Shown: one piece after another, positions 47,691-61,745 of the stretch | Layout of the letters: each line of letters opens with the position of its first letter | How positions within the stretch are numbered: the first letter of the stretch is position 1 | Assembly (NCBI RefSeq): GCF_000247815.1 | Contig: NC_021680.1 | Location: forward strand, 744,001-808,000 | Reading direction: 5' to 3' | Length of the DNA stretch: 64,000 nucleotides | Origin: Ficedula albicollis | Taxonomy: Eukaryota > Chordata > Aves > Passeriformes > Muscicapidae | The notes under the pieces: model-generated | Told to the model about the DNA's origin: nothing | Database searches by the model: none | What the model saw: the letters and a program-made list of their open reading frames with translations, nothing else | Translations under genes and position numbers: made by a program

Positions 47691-47995
47691 TCTGCAATAC
47701 CAACAACAAACTTTTTAACTACTTTCTTCATGCATTTTTAATTGCATTTTAATTTTTATCCTCATATAGCTTGAGACAAGTGTAAAAAACAAATCTATGG
47801 CTATTATATCAGAAATTACACGCTTTCCATTCCATGTAATAAAAAGATGTAAAAGTTAGAACAGATATATATTGAACTATACAGTCACACCAATAAATAT
47901 GTATGGGTGTCGCATCCCCTTTTGCTTTGCCAAAAATAGTACCAAATTATGCCAACCAATGAAAAGCCACGTTTCATTAGGAAGTGAACTTTAAA
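47691..47995. other. AT-rich unassigned stretch
   Basis: The sequence is AT-rich and of low information (TTTTTAATTGCATTTTAATTT and similar). No feature is called. Confidence 0.5.
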
Positions 47996-48095
47996 ATACA
48001 AGATTAAAACGCGGTTTTTAAATCAAGATTTCCTGCTTGTTGATTTAAATCATGATTAAAATGGTTGATTTAAATCAACCACCCTAAAGAAAACA
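47996..48095. repeat. AT-rich palindromic repeat with TTTAAATCA motifs
   Basis: The motif TTTAAATCA recurs at least three times within 70 bases. The last is inside a perfect 20-bp palindrome, TGGTTGATTTAAATCAACCA (48062-48081), followed by CCCTAAAG. I associate similar TTTAAATCA-rich sequence with old interspersed repeats of reptiles and birds, but I cannot assign a family. Confidence 0.4.
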
Positions 48096-51000
48096 GGCTG
48101 CCTCCTCATCTTTAGGGTGGAGGAGACAGTGGTGCCCCAAAGACCAGTCAGGTAATTCCAGTTACTAGCTGCTCTGCTCTTTCTCCAGCTCAGCATTCCT
48201 ACCATATCCGTCTTCTCTGAAGAAAAACAAATTTCCCTTCAGAAGCCTGACACCTCAAAGTCCCACTACCCTTCTCTGGACCTTGAGCCTGCACAGCTCT
48301 CATGCCCAGAGAGCATCATCAAGAAATTTCAAGCTGACGCAGAATCAGTCTCAAAGAAACTTCTCTGCAGCAATTATAATCAGATCCTCCCTGGATGCAA
48401 ATAGTGTTTCTGAGTGTGGGCTCCAATCAAAGCTTGTGAATAATTATGACAGGATTTTAAAACCTGCCCTCAAGAACAAGAGGAATGTGGAATCAACATG
48501 CCTGCTTGAGGGGATGGAGGTACACACAGAAGGTGGGAACTTCCTGCCAGCAAGAATGAGAAGAGAGTCCCAAAGACCTCATTACAAAGGGATTCTGGAT
48601 ATTTCATCCCAGAGCTGGTCTAGAACATCAGAGTGCCACAGAAGGTGGTGGCTCCACATCTCTGCAGAACACTCTGGCCGTGAGATGGCCAGGTCTTGTC
48701 TCCAAAGTCATGGCACAGGCTTCATGCAGGAGAAGCTGTCACAGAGCTCTGAAGAAAGCTACAGAGATCCTTTGGTTTTCAGATTACTCTGCCCAGACCA
48801 CTGCCAGAGGTGCAAGACACTGGTGTTTCAGCATGCACTCATCTGTCAGAACTAGGTGAACACCCGTTCATTTCCCTGGGCCCATGGACACAGATGGGAC
48901 TCAGAGGAGAATCCCTGGACAGAACACTTCCCAACTTTCTCTTTCCTCCAAATCAAATGTTTACCTATGGTTCTGAAGATTCCCCAAGTGAATCCCACCA
49001 TTTTTAATTTATTTACTAATTTATTTGCTTATTTATTTAACAAATCTGAGGTACTGAGGAACAATAAACCAGCCAAAAAGCAGAACTTCAGTTGTTGCAA
49101 AGCCAGAATTAGCTCTGCAGTCAACACAGGTAGAGATCCAGCCTACCTGATCAACCTCCACAGGCCACATGGAATGTCACACTGCAAATCTGCCTTTCCT
49201 TATAGAGGAAGCAGAGAGAAATACTCTGAGCAGAAAAATGAAAAGTTTTCCAGCACCAGTGTGTGAAATGGAGACAACTCAGTCAGGCTAAGATGACATC
49301 CCTGGGAATGACAAAGATCTTAACCCAGCTAGTCCATCCAGGAAGGAAATGCCTCATGGGCATTTTAATGGTCTTAGTGCTGGCAATTTCAGTGCAACAG
49401 GAATAGGAGTGGAAAATGCATCAGCAAGGATGGAAGTGGGAAGGAGAGACCAGGACAAATCAAAAGAAATAACCAGAACTCCAAGAAGGATTGGTCATCC
49501 CACAATCAACTTGAAATTTTCTCAGCGCCTACTGAGATTTCATCAGAAACAAAACAATTCCACCAAAAGATGTTTCAGCACAAATCCACCAAAGTAAATA
49601 TCTAGGATTTCATCACCAGTATGAAAAATTGTAATTTTCCTTGGTTTGGTTTTTAAAAACTAAAAATCAAAGATTTTTAATGTTTTTGTTTCTTCTTATT
49701 CCTGACATTAAATGAAACAGAAAGAATGGAGCCCAAGCAGGATTCACCTGTCTTTATCTTCCCACCTCTTCTAACTTGTGAAAACTTCTTTCTTCTTTAA
49801 AAAAAATAAAAGAGTCTGTGAAAGAAAAGCCAACTCACGTTAGGAGCTGCATCTGCAAAAAAGTGAAGGAAACTTTGAATCCAGGATAGAATAGGAATGA
49901 AAGACAACAAAAATACTACTAAAAATAAGTTTTCATCTCCCTATTAAGAAAACTCCTTCTCCTGTTCAGTAAAATTGAGCATTTGACAGGTTTTTTTTCT
50001 GTGAATTGGTTGTTATATTGTTTTGTTTGGGCTTTTTTATCAATTTAATCCATTCCATCTGCATTAAGTTGGGCAGCACAAAAGGGCACTGGGCAAGTCA
50101 GTCTTGAGATTTTCAGCTTTGGCTCAAAAGCCAAAATCTGTTGTTGATTGCTTGGGTAGAACAGCAGAGAGAGGCCAGAGTGAGCTTTAAAAACAATTCA
50201 ACACCTTCCACAGCCCAGGAGGCATCCCTTTCCATCTGCCATCTCAGGCAATTCTCCTTGCAGCATGAGAAGCAGTCCAAGACCTGAACATATTTTGCAG
50301 ATCCTCCTGTGATTTTGCAAACTCACCCCCATGACAAGGGGAAGAGCCACTGTCTCATCTGCCTCTCCTTCTCCCAGCAAGCAAACTGACTGTCTGGCCC
50401 TGGATTCTGTCATTAGAGACAGGAGTCGTTAAGAATTCATGCCCGCTGCCAACACTGCATTTTTTGGAGAGGTCCTGCACTCAGGCAGAACTAATGAGCA
50501 GGCAAAGAAAGGGAAGAGCAGTTAAAGAAGAAAACATGCACACAAATACAGCCAAAATGAGAATGCAGACTTATCTGTAGGTCTTGTTCCCTCCGAGGTA
50601 CTTCAGCGGCATCGCATAATGAAGTGTTTACCCGTGGGAAGGGATGGTTGTCATACCTGTGACAGGCATGGGGAGGCTGAGGGAGGAAGGATCTAACAGG
50701 CACACTGGAGGGCTGTGTTGGAACTGGGGCCAGGTTTGCAAGCACCCATCCTGACACGTTCATTCAGCCGAGGAGATCACAAGGTGCAGGCAGTGCCTTC
50801 GGATGGCTCCAAAGGTTCCAAATTCTCAGCTGTAAAAGTAGGCCAGATAATACCTGTCTGAAGGGGATTTTTCCTGCTGTACGTGCAAAATACTTTGCAG
50901 TCATTGGACAAAGGATTTTATCAAAATACAGCCAGAGGCTGGATGAGATATTAACCTCCTCCTCTTCCAGCTACTGGAAAAAAAATTTTATATATATATA

Positions 51001-54000
51001 TACTGTAAAACTGCTGGTTTCTGGGAGCAGAAGGCAGCACTTTCTTCCTGCATTTCTGTGTGGAACAGCCAGCTGTGGAGCATGTGCTTACCACTAATAA
51101 CAAATTTAACTGCAATGGAAGAGCAGAGAACTTAATCACATATAGAAATAGGACACGCAGAGATGGGATTCACAGAGGGACAGGCTAACTTTGCACTCAC
51201 AGAGCAGTCTACATAAGGAAGGATGCTCTTCAATGTACACATCTCCATGTTCAGCTTTGCTGAATTGGTGCTGCCAGAGAATCGTAACTAAAGCATTTCT
51301 CACTTCCATCTGTTTCTGTTGTAAGCCATAATGTTACAGCAGCATTTATTCCTTCTTCCCTTTCTCTTCCCCTGCCTGCTTTTTCCCCAAGCATCCAATT
51401 TTTTAGGCCTATAACCCTGAAAATGATGAAAGTCTCCCATTGATTTCAATTGGCTTTTGTTTAAGGGCTTGATAGCAGAGAGAAAAATTGAATGATCATT
51501 CATTGAACGAGACAGATTTGGCCCAGCTCCCCAGCTGGTGTAAATCAGCACGAGCACTCAGAACTCGGAGGCTCCCTGCCCTGTGCTGATGACTTAGTCC
51601 ACTTCTGTTCACACCAGGAATTTTAATGATGCTGCCCTGCCCTGCCAGCACATGGACCCAGCGTGCAGCTTTGAATGCTGCCCAACAGCTCCAGCTCTGG
51701 ACAGTACCTGATGGAGCATGGCCCACCTCCCGTTCAGGACAACCTGTGCCTTGGGATGGAAGACAGCTCTGAAGCCAAGGTGCTCACCTGAAGTACAAGC
51801 CTTCTCACTGCCACCAGATATTCCAGGCTACTGGATCATTTCTCCCAGCAAAAGGTCGAGCATCCTGTTAATCCCAATATTCAAACCAGGATGCACCTAA
51901 TGTGTTACACCCGCACTCTGGGCTGTGGCAATGGAAGGGTGGCACCTATCTATGAATTTACTTTGCCTTCCTTCCTCCCCTTGCTCACCAGAGGGAATTA
52001 GCTCACCTGGGATTAGAGCAGGCAGCCTGTGCTGGCAGCAAGGTAAAAGGCACAGGGAGGTTTTGCAGCAGCATGTGCCTGAGGCAAGACAAGAGGCGTA
52101 CCAAGCACAACTCCAAAGCCATGCTGCTGCTGGAAATCCCCTGGAATTACCTTTCCCTCATGCCTCAGATATTCCTTCTTTCCGTAGTTCAGTGTAGGCC
52201 TGTCCAACCTGAACGAGGTGCCCCCAGGAGGGGCAGGAGAGGATATGGTGCACTACAGCACTGCCATCAGGGCTAGCAGTAAGTTTAGGGTCTGAATAGG
52301 AGTGAGGAGGCAGGAGACAGCGTCAAAGTAGTCAAACCTCTGCCAAAATGTGTTTTTCCACGGGTTTTCACTTATCTAATTGGAGACATACTACAAGAGA
52401 CAGTCTGGAGGAGCAAGAACCATTTGTCTACAAGCCTCTAGCATTGATCAACTGAATCTTTCTTTCCCTACAGAGGAGATTGCTACAATAGTCCAGGAAA
52501 GGAAGGGGAAAGGCAAAGCAGAGAAATGAACAAGCTAACAAGAGGAAAACCTCTGGCTGGCAAGTCTCTTGCTCACCTTGATTAGTAGAGCAGGATATAG
52601 ACATAAAATTACAATTGCTTCCTCCATTCCCCCCTGCTCCCCCTCTTTGTGTGGGGAAGATGTTAAAAACGTCAGGCTTGATTTACCCTGACACACTGAC
52701 TGACTCACGGCAGCTACAAATCCTCCCCACCAAACCAACCTCCTCCACCTGCCACCAGGCTGCAGATGGCAGGGAAAGGAGGGGGGAAACACCATCTCCC
52801 CTTCTTGCTGTGCACATCAAACCAAACCCACCTCCAAAAAGCAGACAGGCAGCTTTTGTTCAGGTAGCTGACTCTGCTGCACAAGTGTGTTTTAAACAAG
52901 GCCATGCGATCTCTCCTTTGCTTTCTGCCTGTCTGTGCTCATTTTTGTTGATGCAGGAATCTGGGCATGTGCTGGAGCACACATGTTCAGTTCAATCTGA
53001 CCACTGCCAACTGAATTACAGCTCAATTTCACCCGGGTGATTAGCTCCAAAAGGAGAAAGGAGACGGCAGGGGGAAAAGTAAACGCCAACCTATCCTTGT
53101 GCAAACTTCCAAAGGAACAGCTAAAGTGTGTTTTGGATAGAAAAGCAAGAGAAAGCTCTAGGCAGGAGGGAAGGAAAAGGGGTGGATAAAAGGAGAGAAG
53201 GGAAGATCTAATAGAAGCGGATGCAGTGCAGTCTGGGATATAGCTCTGGCACATCTCCAGAGGCTAAAGCAGTTCCTATAGGATGGAGGTTTTCTTTTAA
53301 AAATACTAATGGGCTGATTTGCAGAGCTGCCTGGCTCCCAGGTCTCCCACAGAAACTACTCCTCAAACATCATTAACATGTGTGCACTGCTGAGAAAGCC
53401 TTCCAAATATGACCCTGCAGCCTGACTGCAGCAGCCGCCTCAAACAGCGCCCAAAGAAGGGATGAAAAGGATCAGCGTCCCCTTGCCCAGGCACCACACA
53501 CCACCCCCCCAGGCTGGGGATTGCGGTGGCACCATCATGGCTCAGGGCTGGCAGGAGATCCACACACCTGGCTCTTACCTCTCAAGGCCACTGCCTCAGC
53601 CCCACGGGCTTGTGGTGTCCTCCACATCCCCAGGCAAGATGGTCCTGGTGGGAATCATGATGTATCCCAGCATCACTGCCCTTCCTTCACCACCTGCCCT
53701 GTGTTTTCTCATCCAGCACACAAGGTCTCACGTAGTGGGAGAAGACTGGGGGCATCCATTCCTGAGGAAGTGCTGTCAGTCAAACCACATCCTCCAGCAC
53801 TCAGCCTCTGATACCCTGTGTCAGGACAAGAAGCCACAGCAGGCATAAGAACTTAGCCACAGCCTTCCTAAGAAAAGGGGGGGAAAGCAAATGAGGATAT
53901 CTAGGGCTCTCTTCTTATTTCAAACCCTTTGATTATATTCAGCATCCCCAAGGATCTGCCTTCCATGATTTTCTAGTCCTGCTTCACATCTATTATTCTC

Positions 54001-55060
54001 CTCTTTTGGACTCCACAGCAGGAAGTGATGATGGAATATATATGTAATTATGTATGTCAGGAGAATAGACTTACCTTCGTTTTCTTTAAACTTTTTGCTT
54101 AATGTGTTCACTGGGTAACCCACATCACAAGATAGAGCAAACCATCCTACTCCTCTCTGACTGTACTTGGCTTGGTCACCCCCTCTCCCAGCTGCCTCTC
54201 TACTCAAACAGCACATCTCAATCTGACTACTCTCTCCTCCCTACTTTAAATCACAGACTCTACCTTTTTGAGGTTTCCTACACCTTTCCCCCCAAAAGGT
54301 AGTCACATTTCCAGAAGTGGCAGTTTTAGAGAGAGAACTTCCCTCACCCTCCTGGTAACACATCTGATTCCTGGGATTGACCACTACTGAATGTGGGTGA
54401 GACATCCAAACCCCACTCCAAGGCTGGCAAAGTGTCCCTTCCTACTATTCCAGATACTGAGAGATCAACAAAATTGTTCATATTGTACTTTTCAGGAGGT
54501 TGCTGGAAGGGTACTTTGTCAAATTACTAGAGGGACCAACAAGGCACATTCCAGAACTTGAGGCTACTTGTATTTACTAGCAGAACCACTATTGAGTTTA
54601 TATCTTATCTACAAAAACAAACCCAGAAACCTTTCCATCCCAAGAGGGAGAAAACACCATTTGCACAGCACAATACAACACAACTGTTCTCAGTGACATT
54701 GGCATGCTGAGCTTCCTTTTGCAACCTCCTGGTTAAGAAAAGTTCCAAAAAATGTGTGTTGTGTGATAAACAAAAGCAGCACAGCTGGAACTCCTGTGAT
54801 ACAGAATCACGTTTCTCTGTAGTTATTTATAAACTCTTCTTTCCAATAGTTGGGAGCTTCATAAACTAGAGCAGATCAATAGACCTAAAAAGGTAGAGGC
54901 TGATCAGAGGGAATTAGATAACATTGGTGTACAGATCTTTAGAAATAGGAAGAGAAGAGCTGATCAAAATGTGTGGGTCAGAAAGGCCCTTTTCTCTTTT
55001 TTTTTTTCCCAATCAGATAGTTCCTTCATTTCCAAATAAAATTTTTGAAGTGCTGGTCTT
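48096..55060. other. Unassigned stretch
   Basis: No gene is established. The longest frame, 48283-48855 plus (190 codons), has no recognised domain, no promoter or splice context, and an unremarkable composition. I treat it as a chance open frame. Small AT-rich simple tracts occur at 49001-49040 (TTTA-type) and 50990-51002 (TA). I see no CR1 fragment that I can support in these 7 kb. Confidence 0.5.
49001..49040. repeat. TTTA-type low-complexity tract
   Basis: Imperfect TTTA and TTTATTTAC units over about 40 bases. It is simple sequence with no other visible feature. Confidence 0.8.
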
Positions 55061-56099
<1,039 letters not shown>

Positions 56100-56743
56100 G
56101 TGCATTTCTTTTTCTCACACCCAAGCCGAAGTAGTGTCTGATTGGAAAATTTCCCATTGGAAAATGCCAGAAACCAAATTCATCAGAGTTTTGGGAAGGG
56201 TGGCAGGGAGAAATCTGACCTGGGTCTTATTTTCTACGAAAATCCAGTCACTGACTTTTTTAGACTGTTCAGAAAAAGAAAAGTAAAAGCATTCTTTTCC
56301 CAGGAGAAGCACTGCAGCTTTTTGGACAGATGTGGTTATTCTTTATGTGTGAGAACTTGTGGGCTCCTGGCTTTTGCGACAGCCCAGAGATCACCCCAGC
56401 CATGGGAATGTGAGCACAGGGCCAGGGTTTCTCTTCTGAGAGGCCAGAAACCACATCCAGCTCTCCACGTTGCCTCAGAGCCACTTCCCCAGGCTGTCTG
56501 TAATCCAAATCAAATCACATCTGACTTCAGGCCAAGTTTAGGAAACTCGATTATCTTTCTACACGATGGGAGATGGCAGGTTGAGGAGAAAGAGAAGGAA
56601 GGAGTGAAAAATTAACACAAGCACTTAAGATGTTATGAAACTGCAATATGCATCTGTAGCCTGGCCCCCGGTCCTCCAGCCCATACATTATTTAACAGAA
56701 AAGAAAGCATAAATGAGCCAGAACAATAGCTAGAGGGTGGGAA

Positions 56744-56749
56744 TGTGTG

Positions 56750-56784
<35 letters not shown>

Positions 56785-56785
56785 T
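56744..56785. repeat. Palindromic TG-TA-CA microsatellite
   Basis: A (TG)n-(TA)n-(CA)n arrangement forms a perfect 26-bp inverted repeat (56744-56769), then continues as CA and TA units. Such sequences can extrude cruciforms and are length-unstable. Confidence 0.93.
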
Positions 56786-56829
56786 TAATTCCATAAACCA
56801 TGCCCATTAGTTTTGTTTCTTATTTAGGA

Positions 56830-57125
56830 TACTGCATTAATCATGCTAATATTTTACAGCCGGGCTGTACACTTTAGCCATTACTTTAATCAAAGCCATC
56901 AGCGTACCCAAGAACACGCTACCAGGTGGGAATAGCTGCTACCGCTCACTGTTAATTACTTTGCATTTTACAGCAATCAGCAGCAGGGGCTGAGATCATA
57001 ATAAATTCATGACTTATGGGTCCATAAAATCATTACCGTAGGAAAATATGTTTTATCAGGCATTCGTCGGGCTGCTGCTCAGAGAGAGATTTCTTGAAGG
57101 AAATGACACCCATGAAATTAAACCG
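56830..57125. promoter_or_regulatory. Strongest candidate conserved non-coding element
   Basis: Dense homeodomain, POU and SOX-like cores (TGCATTAATCATGCTAATAT, CATTACTTTAATCAAAGCC, CTGTTAATTACTTTGCATTT, TCATAATAAATTCATGAC) are interspersed with intact CpGs (CAGCCGGGC, ATCAGCGTACCC, GCTACCGCTCAC, TTACCGTAGG, CATTCGTCGGGC). Complex sequence with this combination and without repeat similarity is typical of deeply conserved vertebrate developmental enhancers. No splice-bounded open frame explains it. Target and activity are unknown. Confidence 0.42.
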
Positions 57126-57433
57126 ATCCTTGCAGTCAGCAGAAATGCTAATGCGGGCACAAACAGAGCCGAGGCTTGTGCTGAGTGCAGGGAGGGGAAG
57201 AGGGAGAAGGATTTTGCCAGACAGGAAGGAGGGGAGGCACTGGGGGAATCCTGCTCACCCCAAGATAGGTGGGGCAGAGGTAGGAAAGGGCACTGGAAGG
57301 AACCAGGAGGAGGATGCAGGGCTGCTAAGGAGTCTCAGCATCATCACTGCCACAGCCTGAGCCTGCAGGAGCATTGCTCCATGGGGCATTTCAGAACAGG
57401 GACACAGAGGGAAAACTTACTCACACCCTTCTA

Positions 57434-57560
57434 ACAGGAGAATCACAAAATCATAGCGACCACAGGGATCATCATGTCCAGCTCCTGGCCCTGCACAGAA
57501 TCCCAACATGAGCCCGAGAGTGTTGTCCTAACACTTCTTGAACCCTGGCAGAGAGGGGTC
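57434..57560 (-). mobile_element. CR1 LINE 3' end, minus strand
   Basis: It opens with AGAATCACAAAATCATAGCG, continues ACCACAGGGATCATCATGTC, and reaches CCTAACACTTCTTGAACCCT, the reverse complement of a CR1 3' end. Divergence is moderate. Confidence 0.78.
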
Positions 57561-59332
57561 CTGGCAGATAAAGACACACAGATGAGCTGATGTGCAGCAG
57601 CTTCATTAGCCCGGGCTATCTTCCCTCTCCTTCCTTCTCCTTCAGTTTTCCTGAAGGGAACACCTTGAACCTACTCATGACTAATCACAAAACCTCTTTG
57701 GCTAAAAAATGACACCAAGGGCTTTGCACACAGGGAATGGCAGCTTGGCCTGAACTCCCTATCCCTAAAAGGGGTCAACCAAAGGCCAGAGTTTTAATTC
57801 AATCCCCTAAAAGCCCAGGCAGGTTACATGGGATGTGATCAGTGCAGGACCTGCTCCACGTGGAGCACAGCAATGCCATTGCAGTAACACTGAGGGCAGC
57901 AGTGAAATCAAGCAGTGCCAAATTGACATAAAGAAGCAATAAAGAAGCCTCAGGATTTGAGAAGCATGAAAGGAGCCTAAATGAACTTGCTGAATATTTT
58001 CTAAGTCTTTCCTGCACTTGCATAAAATCCCATGGCACTTGCAGAGTCATTAGCCCTGCCAGTTCCTAAAAAACAAACAATAAGTTCATTTCTGATTTTT
58101 TTTTCTTTTTTTGCAATCTAAGATCAACTGAGTTTTCTTTGGCAAGAAGCCACTGGCTCTTTAGAACTCTCGTGTTTCTTGGCCTGTGAAAATGAAAAAG
58201 TTCAATGCCAACTAGAAAATACCCCCAAAATGTTAAATTGGCTAAGCCCTTGTTTCTTTGCTGTTTGTTTCAATCTGAAAATACTAAGGAAGCTCAGTCA
58301 TAGCTAGTTTGTTTGGTTTATTCGCCTCTTCCAATTACACTGTGCAAACAGGGAACATTATTTAGTGTTATTTAAGCATGAAATTATAACAGATCATTTT
58401 AAATATCAAGGTCCTAAAAATAAATCTTGCTATCAAGGCACAGCAGGTCCAGATCTACTAGCTTGTTAACATCCACCAGGGTGGGCAGAAGGTGGGAAAA
58501 GCCCGGTGGAGACCTCTGTGTGTAAGAGATTTGTTCCTTTCCTTTCTGGGATCATGAAAGCCGGGTCAGTTCGGCCCAGGACTGCACTGCTGGGCTGGTA
58601 TCTGAAGGAACATGGAAGCAGAACTAGCAGTGTGGCCAGAACAAACGTGATACCCCACCCCTAGAACATCCTGCACAGTGCCCTGAGCTCTCCCACTCCT
58701 GCAGAGCCCAGAGGAGCAACACCAGCTGAGAGTCACCTGCAAACTCCAGGGAAGATCCCTCTGGCTCTCATCTCCAAGAGACGTGGTCTGTAAGAGGGGT
58801 TTTGTTATTCCTTCAGCCAAGGTGGTCTTCCTACAAGAAAAGCCTGCCCCCAGCACCCCACACAGCTCTGGGTACCTCCATGCCCATCCCATGGAGAAAG
58901 GGCCACCACACCCTTTTGGCTAAATCAGGATTCTTGGCCAGAACACATCACAGTTCCCTCTCCAGACACTGCACCTGGATTTCTTTTTTCTTAAAATCTA
59001 GGGAGACATGGGAAAGTACAGAGTGCACAAAACACCCAACTGATGCTGGCCAAAAGGAGAACACTTGGACCTACACCGTGGGAGATGCTCCCAGGTCTAG
59101 TTGAAGCTTACCAGAGATTTCCACCTGAGAGTCCAATAAGCCAACACCACACAGAAATAACAGCCCCAGAGCTCCATTAGCCTGACACCAATCTTCATCC
59201 ATATTCCAGCAACTTTGGGCTACACCAACATGTCCTTGGTGTCCTACCTGGGGCCTCAGAGCAAGCCCCAGAGCCCAGGTTGCAGAAAAGCTTATGCCAA
59301 AACCTCCTGTGCAGCCCCTTCAGCCATAGGAG
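57561..59332. other. Unassigned stretch
   Basis: No gene is recognised. A T-rich patch near 58095-58115 and an AT-rich complex patch at about 58290-58420 (GTTTATTCGCCTCTTCCAAT, ATTATTTAGTGTTATTTAAG) are the only compositional features; the latter could be another weak conserved element. Confidence 0.5.
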
Positions 59333-59526
59333 ATAACTCCAACCCCACTCCCCAGCCCCACAGGGTGAGCTCCCCTCTTTTCAGACCAGTTCTGGAGGAG
59401 AGTTATGTGCCAACAAAAATTCCTTGTGTATAACTCCAACCCCACTCCCCAGCCCCACAGGGCGAGCTCCCCTCTTTCCAGACCAGTTCTGGAGAAGAGT
59501 TATGTGCCAACAAAAATTCCTTGTGT
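59333..59526. repeat. 97-bp tandem duplication (2 copies)
   Basis: The copies are 59333-59429 and 59430-59526, head to tail with three substitutions. Each begins ATAACTCCAACCCCACTCCC and ends AAAATTCCTTGTGT. Confidence 0.95.
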
Positions 59527-60076
59527 AGAACAAGCTGTGGGTAAGAGCAGGTTGTGGCAGAGCTCTGCTGTCATGCTGCTTTCCTTTGCAAGCTGTCTTT
59601 ACCTTAAGAAACCCCAATCACTCTAATCCCTGGGAGTAAATTGCTCCACTCACAGCCCAGACAGCTGCTCACTGCTTGGCACTGCCAGCCTGGCTTCAGC
59701 CCTGGCTGAAGGAGCAAGGAGGAACCAAGACCTGCAGCCAGGTGCTCCATCAGCCCCTCAGGAGCTCCTAACCAACCAGGGCAAGCAAGCCACAGCTTCT
59801 CTGTGTGATAAACTGGCTTTCTTTGGGTTTGCCTCTCTCATCAGTCCCTTTCCTACCTCTCCAAGGAGCAGGAATGATCCAAACCACATTTCAATGTCTC
59901 TGTGTGTCAACACTCTCCAAGATTCAGAAGGGCAACAAAACACAGTGAGCCATAAGAAAAACCTGGAAAATACCACACTCCAGCCAAGTCTACCTTCATC
60001 CTCCTGGAATTTCACCAAATTACCTGAGCTAGACCCTACTGTGTGGCCCAGGGCTGGACCATCACCTTTTTGTTTC
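59527..60076. other. Unassigned stretch
   Basis: No feature is recognised. It ends at the left edge of the 2909-bp tandem duplication. Confidence 0.5.
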
Positions 60077-61079
60077 CCTCTGGTGGGTTCCAGGTTGACT
60101 GTTCCTATTGGGGCTATACATAACTTCATCTGACAGGTACTGCAGCCTAGAGATTTCCCCTTTAAGGTCCTACCCAGCTATAAATATCCTTTTCTTCTTC
60201 AGGGAAAGAGTGTCTGACCCAAAGTGTATGAAGCTTCCTGACAGGCTGGGAAAAGAGAAGAGGTTTAAATGTCAGCTAAAACAATCTTCATTTTCTTTTC
60301 TAAATTTGCAAAGCTCCCCAAGTCACTGGAGTGAGGAATTCGCCTGTTTGAAGTTCAGCCTGAAAATCCTTTTGCAAAATATTTGCTGAAACACAATAAT
60401 GTTGGAATTGGAGGGGATTAAAACAGCTTCAGTCCTTGCCCCATCCCCCTGAAGCCCCTCTTTAAGAGGGTTTCTATAAAAGCAGGCTTAGGTCCCCATG
60501 TCTTGAAGGCACGATACAAAGGAGAGAGGGAAGGAAATAAAAACGTAAAGCTCCTAACATCACTATTATTGAAATGCCTCATTTGACATTTTGACTGTTT
60601 CAATTAGCTAACAAGGAACGCTCCACTTAATCCACCCTCAGATACTGAAAGAAACCAAGTCCTTCCCTTCCCCCATCCCAGATCCAGCCTGGCAGCTACT
60701 TCCCAGCTCTGGAGAAATCCCAGCCTGGGTGATGGCTCCCGCCCTGGGGCAGCCAGCAAGGCAGAGCATACCCAGCCCAATGCTGGCTGACATTAGGGAG
60801 CATCCTTCCCTCAAACCCAAGGCACAGCATCAGAAAGTCCAAGGAGAAAGGAAAAGGGCACCCCAAAAACCCACTGCCAGTGCCTTTCCTTACCATTTTG
60901 GGGAACACAAGAGCAATGTGGTACTGTCAGTCCAACAGAGTGGCCTCTCTTCATGATTAGGATTAACCAACAAGGAGCCCTGGCTGGTTTGAACTGCACT
61001 GAGCTGAAAAATTACCCTCAATGATTCAGTACCCGCAAGAGAGGATGAAACACTGTGAAAACATTTCCCACCTCCTGCA

Positions 61080-61235
61080 CACGGTTCTGGGTTAATTCGA
61101 TTGGGTTCGTTTTATTTCTCCAGGATTTATCCCCCGCTGTGATTTTACGCCAAGCAAACTGAAGTGCCGGGGGCTGTCCTGTCTGCACGTGTAACGGCCA
61201 GAGCCTTCCTCCACGGAGCATTCATGACCTTTAAA
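61080..61235. promoter_or_regulatory. Candidate conserved non-coding element
   Basis: It retains several CpGs in AT-rich context (TTAATTCGATTGGGTTCG, CCCCCGCTGTGATTTTACGC, GTGCCGGGGG, GTGTAACGGCC). It sits in unit 1 of the tandem duplication; its copy, if complete, would lie just past the window edge. Low-confidence compositional call. Confidence 0.25.
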
Positions 61236-61682
61236 CACACAAATAAACACACACACCCCCCATCCCACAGGTGAGCTCCTGCCTGGGAGGGGGACTCATG
61301 GCCATGACAGGGGAGGTGCTCCACACTCCATAAAGTTAGGGCAGTCACCTTTGGCTGGGGGAGCTCTTGTGAAGATTGATTATCCCACCAGGACCACTTT
61401 CTTTGCTTTGGGCAGATAAACAATTCACCAGCTCTTTCATGGCTGGACTTTTACAGACAACACTGTAGGCACCACCAAGAGGATTTTCTCCCACGTTTGG
61501 AGGTGGAGGAGTGGGCAAGGAGTGACGCACACAAAGCCACAGAGATGTTTGATGTCCACAGGACACCACCTCGTCCAAAACACGGGAGTCCTGGAGGCAG
61601 CAGACTCTTACAGGCCCTTACAGGCAATGCTGTCTACCTTTCTTCATATCTGAAGGGATCAAAAGACTGAAAAAAGCCGCAG

Positions 61683-61745
61683 TGCTGGGTTAATGGTTGG
61701 CCTTGATGATCTTGGAAATCTTTTCTGGCCTTAAATAAGTGGATT
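61683..61745 (+). mobile_element. CR1 LINE 3' terminus, plus strand
   Basis: GTGCTGGGTTAATGGTTGGC, then CTTGATGATCTTGGAAATCT and TTTCTGGCC match the CR1 3' end, with the terminal octamers decayed. Confidence 0.8.

Larger units (their letters stand above)
56100..57433. other. Unassigned stretch with palindromic microsatellite and candidate element
   Basis: No gene is seen. The notable contents are the TG/TA/CA palindromic microsatellite at 56744 and the candidate conserved block at 56830-57125, listed separately. Confidence 0.5.

Noticed and set aside
48283..48855. 190-codon plus-strand open frame
   Set aside because: There is no similarity that I recognise, no splice or promoter context and no domain. 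A single frame of this size is expected by chance in 64 kb.
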